A stretch of DNA of 64,000 bases, taken from contig NZ_JAMZAW010000001.1 of assembly GCF_024158745.1 (NCBI RefSeq), positions 372,001 through 436,000 of the forward strand. The letters are read 5' to 3'. Source of the DNA: Paenibacillus tyrphae (GTDB lineage Bacteria; Bacillota; Bacilli; Paenibacillales; NBRC-103111). The notes beneath the pieces were generated by a model. That model made no database searches and had not been told where the DNA came from. It saw only the letters and a list, made by a program, of their open reading frames with translations. Of this stretch, positions 7,407 through 14,916 are shown piece by piece; within the stretch, counting starts at the first letter, position 1, and every line of letters begins with the position of its first letter. Made by a program: the position numbers and the translations under genes.

Positions 7407-8319
7407 TCCGTTCATCGATTCGGAAATCAGACAGTTAAAGAAACCAGACGACAAAAATTATGTCTTTTATAACACAGTTGACACTCTCATCGAAAAAAAC
7501 AACAAGCTTAAGGACGAAGTGCTGAGCATAGTTTTATCGCCGAAATTAAAGGATCTTCAATCCAAGTTCGTCGATGCTTTGACCTACCGCGGCAAATATT
7601 TGACGGAAATGCAAGCTGCGCATGAGGCTGCAGATAGTTATAAATATAACGAAAGCAGTTACGAAGACAATATCTCCGACATCAAGACAAACAAGCAACT
7701 GGCGCAAAAGAATACATATCCCCGCGAATTTATCAACGCTGCCTACAAGGCTGCCGATAACGCAGAGTCCAATAGAAAGTATTTGGAAAAAAGGGGGGCC
7801 GAGCAAAAAAGTCATGCAACCGAAGCCGCCAACATGCTGGCCAAGTATGTGGAATTGACGGGGGCCGAATCCGCCGATCTAACTAAAAGCGAGATCACTC
7901 CCAAACCGCTTCCAGAGAGTCCGGCGAAGCCATCCGGCGATGCGGAAAAGGCCAAGATGATGGTCGAGATTTTCCTGACGAAAAATATGTGGGCCCTCTC
8001 CTCAGACAACATCCAGGTAGTGACGCCGTATTTGAGTTCAAAAAAACACCAAGAACAGGCCAATTACATGCAATACCTGAAAAGCAAAGAGATCAAGGAA
8101 TCCATGACCCTTGCCGAAGCCAAGTCGGCAGAAAAACTGGACGATTCCACCTTCATCGTTACGACATCGGAGAAGTACAACATCTCTTACGGCGATGGCA
8201 GCCGTAAAACAAAGAGCTTCACTTCCAAATATAAAGTCGTGAAAACCGATTATTACGATTATAAATTCGTGATTGACGAATTGTTCGAAGCGAAGGAAAC
8301 GGAAAGCATAGACAGCTAG
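7399..8319 (+). pseudogene. Probable 5'-truncated gene for an exported protein with a TcaA-like C-terminal domain
   Basis: An open frame of 306 codons with a hydrophilic helical first half rich in Lys, Glu and Ala. A Pro-rich linker (about 165-180) precedes a C-terminal region from KAKMMVEIFLTKNMWALS to VVKTDYYDYKFVIDELF that resembles NTF2-like domains of TcaA-type surface proteins. Such proteins normally begin with a membrane anchor or signal peptide; none is present here. The only ATG overlaps the end of the LysE gene and has no ribosome binding site. Composition changes near 7400 from AT-rich to normal. The simplest reading is loss of the 5' end when Lrp-LysE arrived; a shortened translated protein cannot be excluded. 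Confidence 0.55.
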
Positions 8320-8357
8320 GATTGCTTCGACCCTCGCCTGCGAAAAACAGCCATACA

Positions 8358-8388
8358 AACCTCCGGATTTTGATTCCGGAGGTTTTTT
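8358..8388 (+). terminator. Intrinsic terminator
   Basis: A perfect 10-bp stem, AACCTCCGGA (8358-8367) / TCCGGAGGTT (8375-8384), followed by six T. It ends the transcript of the frame at 7399-8319. Confidence 0.9.
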
Positions 8389-8462
8389 GACGAAGCAAAT
8401 GCCGAATGTTCCTTTACAAGAGCTTCAAACTAGTGAAGTTGAAGTGAATGGTGATAGTTTCA

Positions 8463-9647
8463 TCAAACCGGCTGCATCACCTGCATAAACCTTCCCATCC
8501 GCTCCAGCGCCTTCTCCAAATCGATGAGCGAGGTTGCATAGGAGCAGCGAATAAAACCCTCTCCGCCCGATCCGAATACATGTCCCGGCACGACCGCCAC
8601 CTTTGCTTCCTCCAGCAGCCGAAGAGCGAACTGCTCAGATGACATCCCAGTAGAAGCAATGGAAGGGAAGGTATAGAAAGCCCCCTCAGGCTCGTGACAG
8701 GACAGCCCGATTGCATTCAAGCCGGCTACAAACAGCTTGCGGCGTTCATTGTAGCTCGTCATCATCTCATCCTTGGCAGCCAAGCCATGACGCAATGATT
8801 CGAGCGCGCCGATCTGTGCAAGGGTAGGGGCGCACATGGCCGTGTACTGGTGGATTTTCAGCATACCGGCTATCAACTCGCGCGGGCCGCAAGCATAGCC
8901 TACCCGCCAGCCTGTCATCGCGAACGCTTTGGAAAAGCCGCTGATGACAATCGTACGCTCCTTCATGCCCGGCAAGGAGGCGATACTGACATGCTTTCTC
9001 CCATAAGTCAGCTCGGCATAAACTTCATCCGAAATGACAACCAAATTATGTTTGATAATGAGCTCTGCAATCGACAGCCAATCCTGCTTTGTCATAACTG
9101 TTCCGGTCGGATTACACGGATAATTGATCATCAAAGCCTTGGAATGAGGCGTAATCGCCGCTTGCAGTGCTTGCGGGGTCAGCTTGAACTTCTCCTCTGC
9201 CGTAGCCGCCACCTCCACGATTTTACCGCCATGCAGATGGGTAATCGGTTCATAGGCGATATAGCTTGGGGCCGGAATCAGCACCTCATCACCCGGATTG
9301 ATCACTGCCCGCAGCGCCAGGTCGACGGCTTCACTGCTCCCTACCGTCACGATGATTTCCTGCCCGGGGTCGTAGGAAAGCGCGAAGCTGCTGGCAAAAT
9401 AAGCCGCAAGCTCCTCCCGCAGCTCGATCAAGCCGGCATTTGAGGTATATTTCGTCTGCCCTTCCCGCAATGCCTGAAAGCAAGCTTCACGTACCTTTTC
9501 CGGTGTAACGAAATCCGGTTCTCCGACTCCAAGAGCGATTGTATCTCCGCCTGCTGCATTCAGATCAAAAAAAGCGCGAATTCCCGATGGCCGAATATCC
9601 CGTACACGCGAGGATAAAAACCGCCCTGTACTATCTTCACTAAACAT
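8463..9647 (-). CDS. Class I/II PLP-dependent aminotransferase
   Basis: 394 residues of aminotransferase fold type I. ALGVGEPDFVTPE near the N-terminus, MINYPCNPTGTV in the middle and SGFSKAFAMTGWRVGYACG containing the PLP lysine are of the PatA/AlaT type acting on aspartate, alanine or aromatic substrates. The start at 9645-9647 overlaps the stop of the D-Ala-D-Ala ligase gene (ATGTTTAG), indicating coupled translation. With ligase and MocR regulator upstream, an amino-group supply role toward alanine for cell-wall synthesis is reasonable inference. No specificity residue settles the substrate. Confidence 0.9.
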   Translation of the reverse strand: MFSEDSTGRFLSSRVRDIRPSGIRAFFDLNAAGGDTIALGVGEPDFVTPEKVREACFQALREGQTKYTSNAGLIELREELAAYFASSFALSYDPGQEIIVTVGSSEAVDLALRAVINPGDEVLIPAPSYIAYEPITHLHGGKIVEVAATAEEKFKLTPQALQAAITPHSKALMINYPCNPTGTVMTKQDWLSIAELIIKHNLVVISDEVYAELTYGRKHVSIASLPGMKERTIVISGFSKAFAMTGWRVGYACGPRELIAGMLKIHQYTAMCAPTLAQIGALESLRHGLAAKDEMMTSYNERRKLFVAGLNAIGLSCHEPEGAFYTFPSIASTGMSSEQFALRLLEEAKVAVVPGHVFGSGGEGFIRCSYATSLIDLEKALERMGRFMQVMQPV

Positions 9648-10578
9648 AATGCCCCATCCCCCATTCCTGTTTCCGCTCATGGAGCGAGCTGGCAATAATA
9701 CGGTCCAGCAGCTGTGTAAAGGTCATACCTGCTGCAGCTGCGCTCTTCGGAAGCAGGCTATTGGCGGTCATTCCCGGTAAGGTATTTACTTCCAGCACGT
9801 AAGGAACATCCTGACACACAATCATATCGATCCTTGCATAGACCTTGCACTGCAGCAGCCGGTAGCTGGCAAGCGCCGCCTCGCGCACACGCTGCTCAAT
9901 CACGGGAGGAAGCTGGATCACCTTCTCCTCAGCGCCGCCGGCCTCATATTTCGCTTTGTAGTCGAACCACTCCGAATGAGCGGAGCGAATGCCGATAAAC
10001 GGTAATGCCTCGCCATCCACAATCGAGCAGGTAAGCTCCGTCCCTTTAATATAAGGCTCAATCAAGATCACCTGATCCAAACTGCAAGCCTCCTGAACAG
10101 CCGGCAGCAGCTCCTTCTCATTATGCACAAGCTGGATGCCGATGCTGGATCCCCCCATATTCGGCTTCACAATAACCGGGTAACCCAGCTGCCCCACCGC
10201 CTGCGGATCATAATCGTCCATCCCCTGCCAGTGAAGGCCTGCAGGCGTATGCACACCCGCTGCCTTCAGCAGCATCTTGGACAGCTGCTTATTCATGCAT
10301 AGGCTGCTTGCCAGGACACCGCTGCCTGTATATGGAATGCCCAGTGTCTCCAGCGCTCCCTGCACCGTGCCGTCCTCGCCATACTGGCCATGCAGCGCCA
10401 GCAGCGCGAGATCGATGCCTGCCTGCTGAACCTGCGCGATTAAATCCGCCCGCTGCTCGATCACAATTGGAACCACTTCATATCGGCTGCGATCCAAATG
10501 ATGGATCATCTCTTGACCTGTCTGCAGAGAAACCTCACGCTCAGAGGAAATACCACCCATAATAACGCCAATCTTCAT
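9640..10578 (-). CDS. ddl: D-alanine--D-alanine ligase
   Basis: 312 residues. It joins two D-alanines with ATP for the peptidoglycan precursor. The N-terminal GVIMGGISSEREVSL, ATP-grasp loop VIVKPNMGGSSIGI, omega-loop region DYKAKYEAGG and C-terminal EVNTLPGMTANSLLPKSA are all present. The Tyr of the DYKAKY loop is of the D-Ala rather than the D-lactate (VanA-like) type. The ATG at 10576-10578 has GAGGTG upstream; an upstream ATG at 10588 lacks a site. It lies 24 bases after the MocR regulator gene and overlaps the aminotransferase gene by 8 bases, so the three form an operon. Confidence 0.93.
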   Translation of the reverse strand: MKIGVIMGGISSEREVSLQTGQEMIHHLDRSRYEVVPIVIEQRADLIAQVQQAGIDLALLALHGQYGEDGTVQGALETLGIPYTGSGVLASSLCMNKQLSKMLLKAAGVHTPAGLHWQGMDDYDPQAVGQLGYPVIVKPNMGGSSIGIQLVHNEKELLPAVQEACSLDQVILIEPYIKGTELTCSIVDGEALPFIGIRSAHSEWFDYKAKYEAGGAEEKVIQLPPVIEQRVREAALASYRLLQCKVYARIDMIVCQDVPYVLEVNTLPGMTANSLLPKSAAAAGMTFTQLLDRIIASSLHERKQEWGMGHYV

Positions 10579-10602
10579 ATGACACCTCATTTTTAAAAAT
10601 CG

Positions 10603-12093
10603 TTATGCCTTAAGAAAGCTGCGCGCCTGTTTGCCGATGATCTGAATCCCCCGCTCGATATTTTCATCCGTTACTCGTGAAAAACCAAGCCGCAATGTAT
10701 TCGTCCCTTCGCCTTCATGAATAAAAAACTTGTCTCCCGGTGTAAAAATAACACCCTGTTCTGTGCAAGCTTCCAGCAGCTGGCGTGTACTTACTCCTGA
10801 CGGGAAGGTAAGGAACAAATGCAAGCCCCCGTCGCCAGACAGCTGCGCCTCAGGGAGATGCGCTTCACAGCATGCCTTCGTCAGCTCATATTTGCGCTTA
10901 TATTCCATACGTGCTTTTTTTATATATTTATCAAAATTTCCATTGAGCAAATATTGATATAATATCGATTGATCGATTGTTGATGTATGAATGGTGCGTG
11001 CACGTTTTATGCTTTCCAGATTGTCGATCAGCGCCCGGTCTCCAAGCACCCACCCCACTCGCAAGCCAGGGAACAGCACTTTGGAGAGGCTGCCAATATA
11101 GATTACTCCGTTCCCTTGCCCTGCTGCCGCTATTAATGGCGCAACATGCGCTCCCGAGTAGCGCAGCTCCTCATTGAATCCATCCTCGATCACCGGAATC
11201 TGATAGCGCATCATTATTTTCATAACGGCGCTGCGCTTCGCCGGCGACATGACGATGCCTGTGGGATTGTGATAGGAAGGAGTCAAATAGGCCAGATCGA
11301 AGCTGTTTGTCTGCTTCCGCAATACCGCCTCAAGCTGCTCCACATCCATACCGTCACGCTCCATCGGAATGCCGGTAATCTCAAATCCTTGCAGCTTCAA
11401 ATTTTTGATCGCTGTATGATGGGTCGGATTTTCACAAATCACCGCTCCGCGGCGCGCAGAAGGGCGCAGTGCCGACAGCACAATGTCAAAGCCTTCTGTA
11501 AACCCGCTTGTAATCAGCATATCCTTGCCGCTTATATCGACGCCCTTATTCTCCATATAACGCATCAGGTAATCGATCAGCGGCTTGTAGCCCTTGGCAT
11601 AGCCGTAGTTGAGCAGCACCTGCCCTTCGATTGCCATCCGATCCATAAAGGCTCGCCTTACATCCCCCAGATCAAACAGCTGCTCATCCGGAGCGATGCT
11701 TGTGAACGAGATGGTTCCTTTTTTGGCGCGAATGCCCTGCTTCATCCTATCCAGCTCTACAGCCGATACAGCATACTCGTTCATTCTTGCCTTCCAGTCG
11801 ATCTGCCAGGCGGCGGAGCCGTCAGCTCCTCCGTGATCTGCAGCCAAGTGGCCCACCATAGCGGCCACATAGCTGCCTTTGCCGGGAATCGCATACGTAA
11901 ATCCGTCATCCTCCAGGCCTTCATAGGCTGCAATGACTGTATTGCGGCTCACCTTTAGCAGGCCGCTCATTTCTCGTGTGGAGGACAGCTTCTGATCCGC
12001 CTGAAGCGCTCCTTTTATAATTAAACGTTTGACGTATTCTTTCACTTGTATCGCGACCGGACGGTCACCGACGAGCTTGAAATCCTGGAACAT
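10603..12093 (-). CDS. MocR-family regulator (GntR helix-turn-helix plus aminotransferase domain), DdlR-like
   Basis: 496 residues. A GntR-type winged helix (about 10-80, with SSTREMSGLLKVSRNTVIAAYE) is joined by a linker to a fold-type-I aminotransferase-like domain with AYLTPSYHNPTGIVMSP and SLSKVLFPGLRVGWVLG, whose lysine would hold PLP. MocR proteins use PLP adducts as sensors. DdlR of Brevibacillus is a MocR protein that activates ddl, and here ddl follows directly, so the same role is likely. A GAAGG site and an AT-rich CATTATAG element precede the start, but the promoter is not clear. An unexplained minus-strand terminator lies 44 bases upstream. Confidence 0.9.
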   Translation of the reverse strand: MFQDFKLVGDRPVAIQVKEYVKRLIIKGALQADQKLSSTREMSGLLKVSRNTVIAAYEGLEDDGFTYAIPGKGSYVAAMVGHLAADHGGADGSAAWQIDWKARMNEYAVSAVELDRMKQGIRAKKGTISFTSIAPDEQLFDLGDVRRAFMDRMAIEGQVLLNYGYAKGYKPLIDYLMRYMENKGVDISGKDMLITSGFTEGFDIVLSALRPSARRGAVICENPTHHTAIKNLKLQGFEITGIPMERDGMDVEQLEAVLRKQTNSFDLAYLTPSYHNPTGIVMSPAKRSAVMKIMMRYQIPVIEDGFNEELRYSGAHVAPLIAAAGQGNGVIYIGSLSKVLFPGLRVGWVLGDRALIDNLESIKRARTIHTSTIDQSILYQYLLNGNFDKYIKKARMEYKRKYELTKACCEAHLPEAQLSGDGGLHLFLTFPSGVSTRQLLEACTEQGVIFTPGDKFFIHEGEGTNTLRLGFSRVTDENIERGIQIIGKQARSFLKA

Positions 12094-12136
12094 CCTTCAT
12101 CGCCCCCATCTATAATGATGGCATAGGAGACGAGAG

Positions 12137-12180
12137 AAAAAAAGAACCACCGCACTGGATTTTTGATCCTTCGGTGGTTC
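12137..12180 (-). terminator. Terminator-like hairpin upstream of the MocR gene
   Basis: On the minus strand GAACCACCG (12172-12180) pairs with CGGTGGTTC (12144-12152), with an inner GGATC/ATCC pairing, followed by seven T. No gene ends just upstream on this strand, so it is either an attenuator in the MocR leader or a leftover of a lost gene. Confidence 0.7.
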
Positions 12181-12239
12181 CTCCGCATTTTATCCCCTGT
12201 ACTTGTTATCATCTTCCCGGCAATTTCAATTATTTACCT

Positions 12240-12293
12240 TTGCATAAGGAACGTGTGTTCGGTATATAATGGTTATATACGAACACATATTCG
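12240..12293 (+). promoter_or_regulatory. SOS promoter with two LexA (DinR) boxes
   Basis: Box 1, GGAACGTGTGTTCG (12248-12261), matches the Bacillus LexA consensus CGAAC-RNRY-GTTCG except for its first base. Box 2, CGAACACATATTCG (12280-12293), has one mismatch. TATAAT lies between them (12265-12270), with a weak TTGCAT near 12240. LexA bound at both would cover the promoter. Confidence 0.85.
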
Positions 12294-12304
12294 CAGGTGA
12301 TGAA

Positions 12305-13558
12305 ATGCAACGAACTGTTCTCATGGCAGATGGGCAAAGTTTTTACGCGAGTATCGAAAAAGCAGCGCACCCGGAATATCGAGATAAACCCGTTGCGGTT
12401 GGGGATCCGGCACGCAGAAGTGGAATTATCTTAGCTGCCTGTCCGGTTGCAAAATCACGCGGTGTGACTACGGCCGAAAGAGTCGGTGAAGCACTGGCCA
12501 AATGCCCGGATTTGGTCGTCATACGGCCACGAATGCAAACGTATATCTCGGTATCCCTACTCATTACGGAAATTTTCGAATCCATTACAGATCAAGTTGA
12601 ACCGTTCTCCATCGACGAACAGTTTCTCGATGTGACGGGATCTTTGGCCTTGTTCGGTTCTGCTGAAGAGATCGCCCGTTTGATACAAACGCGGGTAAAG
12701 CTTTCAACCGGAGTATGGTCCCGTGTCGGTATCGGCCCCAACAAAATCCTTGCCAAAATGGCTACGGATAATTTCGCAAAAAAGAATCCTACAGGTATAT
12801 TTGAACTTTCACATGACAATATCGAACAAAAACTTTGGTCCCTGCCTGTCCATCAAATGTTTATGGTAGCCGGGCGCATGACTTCCCATTTTGCTCGAAT
12901 GGGCTTACACACCATTGGCGATATAGCGCGTCTCGATCTCGGTGAATTCAAAAAACGGATGCGTTTCCGGATGGGCCGGCAAAGTGACATTCAAGCGGAA
13001 TATTACTGGCAAACGGCGAACGGCATCGACCCGAGTCCCGTTGTCACCGGAATGCGAAGTCAAATTAAAGTAATCAACCACGGCAGGGCATTAAAATGGC
13101 AGACCTATCGAACGATCGAAGATATTGAACCGCTTATGATCGAACTTATCGTGGAGGTTTGCCGCCGTGCTAGGCGCTACGGATATATGGGCAGAGTCGT
13201 TGCAGTGGGAGCCGCGGAAACCGACGGCTACCGGTCTTCAGGTTTCGGGAGGCAAAGAACATTGCCGCGTCCTACCCATTTGGAACATGAAATCGGCCCT
13301 GTTATACGCTCGCTCTTTTTGGAGCACTGGAAGGGCCTGCCTCTTACTCATTTGCATATTACGCTCACGGACCTTTCGAGAGATAACGTTTATCAGCTTG
13401 ACTTATTTGAGGATCGAGAACGGTTGATTCGCCGTGAAAAAGCAGTCGATGCGCTAAAAGAGAGGTTTGGACCAACGGCTATTATCCGTGCATCGTCCTT
13501 GTTAAAAACGGCTCAGGCATTTGAAAGGGCAGCTCAAATAGGGGGTCATTGGGCATGA
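12305..13558 (+). CDS. Y-family DNA polymerase (UvrX/YqjW type)
   Basis: 417 residues. Translesion polymerase of the UmuC/DinB superfamily acting on damaged DNA. The first acidic motif is MADGQSFYASIEKA, the second SIDEQFLDVTG; the latter has Gln where most members have Ala. Finger-domain GIGPNKILAKMATDNFAKK and a C-terminal little-finger domain follow, with DLFED near the end possibly acting as a sliding-clamp motif. The ATG at 12305 has AGGTGA 4 bases upstream; an upstream GTG lies inside the promoter and is excluded. Two LexA boxes place it in the SOS regulon. It overlaps the next gene by 4 bases. Confidence 0.92.
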   Translation: MQRTVLMADGQSFYASIEKAAHPEYRDKPVAVGDPARRSGIILAACPVAKSRGVTTAERVGEALAKCPDLVVIRPRMQTYISVSLLITEIFESITDQVEPFSIDEQFLDVTGSLALFGSAEEIARLIQTRVKLSTGVWSRVGIGPNKILAKMATDNFAKKNPTGIFELSHDNIEQKLWSLPVHQMFMVAGRMTSHFARMGLHTIGDIARLDLGEFKKRMRFRMGRQSDIQAEYYWQTANGIDPSPVVTGMRSQIKVINHGRALKWQTYRTIEDIEPLMIELIVEVCRRARRYGYMGRVVAVGAAETDGYRSSGFGRQRTLPRPTHLEHEIGPVIRSLFLEHWKGLPLTHLHITLTDLSRDNVYQLDLFEDRERLIRREKAVDALKERFGPTAIIRASSLLKTAQAFERAAQIGGHWA

Positions 13559-14025
13559 GTAAACTAGACGGGAATGGCCGCTGGCAGTCGAAAATGACGC
13601 TCACGGAACACATAGAGCAATACGAGGCGCGTAATGAACCCAAAGCTTCTCGACCGACACCTGAAGAATACACCATGGCTCGGGATTACATTCTGCTGCC
13701 TCATATGTTAACCATGATTGACCGGAATATTGAGGAAATAAGAGCCTCAACAAATATCTTAAAGCGGTTATATTTGATCGCTGCGCAAACCGTTATGAAT
13801 CAAATCCATAAAGAAATGCACTCGCTGCGTCGGGAATTAAGCAAACGAAACATTAAAGTGATGAACGACGAGCAGATCGACCTCGTTATTTATTACAAAA
13901 TCATATGCCGAGGTTACGAAGAACGATTCGGTATCGTTCGTGATGTCGTTCGATCGGAGATCAGTGTGCGTTTAACCAATTATGTAAAAGACGTTGCAAA
14001 ATGCCTAGAGCAATACGGCAAATGA
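13555..14025 (+). CDS. YolD-like partner protein of the Y-family polymerase
   Basis: 156 residues. The start GNGRWQSKMTLTEHIEQYE recalls the YolD-family signature (GNG-W-S-RMML-P-EHKE) of small proteins encoded after uvrX/yqjW in Bacillus, but the protein is longer: residues 40-156 form a charged helical region with no family I recognise. The ATG overlaps the polymerase stop (ATGA), and AGGGGG lies about 10 bases upstream, so it is co-expressed in the SOS response. It probably assists the polymerase; this is inferred from position. A terminator follows at 14086. Confidence 0.7.
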   Translation: MSKLDGNGRWQSKMTLTEHIEQYEARNEPKASRPTPEEYTMARDYILLPHMLTMIDRNIEEIRASTNILKRLYLIAAQTVMNQIHKEMHSLRRELSKRNIKVMNDEQIDLVIYYKIICRGYEERFGIVRDVVRSEISVRLTNYVKDVAKCLEQYGK

Positions 14026-14085
14026 ATCTTAATGAGTTGACGTGCTTAATATTAGCTATTTTGATCAAGACGTACACTGTCTTTA

Positions 14086-14126
14086 GACCGGGACTCCTTA
14101 TCTATCAAAAGATCCCGGTCATTTTA
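14086..14126 (+). terminator. Intrinsic terminator of the SOS operon
   Basis: GACCGGGA (14086-14093) pairs with TCCCGGTC (14113-14120), followed by ATTTTAG. The gene-free stretch 14026-14336 otherwise holds only the promoter and hairpin of the next gene; I see nothing in 14127-14240. Confidence 0.75.
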
Positions 14127-14262
14127 GTTGTCACCTTGCCTTTTCCAATCATTCTAACCGCCTCCGTAAGTTCGCCAACACAATATGGAATTTATTGTAA
14201 ATAAATAAGATCCGATCACTTCCTTAGGTCAAGTTCACTATGAGCATATCCTCAGATCGTGC

Positions 14263-14310
14263 TATAATCGGAAAAAGAAAAGCGTCCCGCCTCGGCAGAG
14301 ACGGAACGCT
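14263..14310 (+). promoter_or_regulatory. -10 box and leader hairpin of the Crp/Fnr gene, possible antisense terminator
   Basis: TATAAT at 14263-14268 has no good -35 box at 17 or 18 bases, so it may need an activator. The leader begins with a hairpin, AGCGTCCCG (14281-14289) / CGGAACGCT (14302-14310). On the minus strand that hairpin is followed by TTTCTTTTT, so it can also act as the terminator of the opposing hmp transcript. Confidence 0.5.
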
Positions 14311-14336
14311 GAAAATGGAAGCAAAGGTGAAGACGC

Positions 14337-14876
14337 ATGCTGCTGCATAAAGGCGAAACGTTGTTTCGCCAAGGAGAAACCGGACCGCTGTACCGCATCA
14401 AGAGCGGCCTGCTTAAGATTGTCCGCATTCATGAGGACGGAAATCCCGTCTTGGTCAATATTATCGTTCCCGGCGAGACGATTCCTCATCATTCCTTGAT
14501 CAGTCCGAAAGAATATTACGGGACCGCGATTGCGCTTATGACCTGCGAGATCGAAACGCTTCCCGCTCAAGAATGGTATGCCAAGCTCCAGCGGGAACCG
14601 CAAACGTGCCTTGAGATCGCCATGCTGCTGGAGAGCAAGCTGCGGATGATGCAGCAGCGAATCGATCAGCTGACGCAGATTACGCCGGCAGACAAGCTGG
14701 CGAAGCTGCAAACCTGGTTCGAAGCCTATATTGCCCCGGCCCGTTTGACCGATCTGCTAACACAGGAAGAGATCGGCCAGTTTATCGGGCTGCGCCGCGA
14801 GACGGTCAATCGTTTGCTTCGCGCTCAAGCAAGTAACCGCACCGCCTTGCAGGCCCGGGACAATAACAAGCGCTGA
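14337..14876 (+). CDS. Crp/Fnr-family transcriptional regulator
   Basis: 179 residues, shorter than most Crp proteins because the N-terminal arm is minimal. The cyclic-nucleotide-binding-like barrel begins at once (LLHKGETLFRQGETGPLYRI). The dimerisation helix lies around 95-120, and the C-terminal helix-turn-helix reads LLTQEEIGQFIGLRRETVNRLLRA. No N-terminal cysteine cluster is present, so it should not carry an Fnr-type iron-sulfur cluster. AAAGGTGA lies 7 bases before the ATG. It converges on hmp, whose promoter has a perfect Crp/Fnr box, making hmp a likely target (inference). Confidence 0.85.
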   Translation: MLLHKGETLFRQGETGPLYRIKSGLLKIVRIHEDGNPVLVNIIVPGETIPHHSLISPKEYYGTAIALMTCEIETLPAQEWYAKLQREPQTCLEIAMLLESKLRMMQQRIDQLTQITPADKLAKLQTWFEAYIAPARLTDLLTQEEIGQFIGLRRETVNRLLRAQASNRTALQARDNNKR

Positions 14877-14916
14877 CCACTAAGCATACAGTTCCTCTGT
14901 TGATCTGAACCGCATT

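Noticed and set aside
12137..12180. T-box riboswitch upstream of the MocR gene
   Set aside because: The GGTGG-containing hairpin lacks the T-box antiterminator sequence, specifier loop and room for stem I.
14001..14204. 67-codon plus-strand frame after the YolD-like gene
   Set aside because: It spans the terminator hairpin at 14086-14126 and lacks an RBS.
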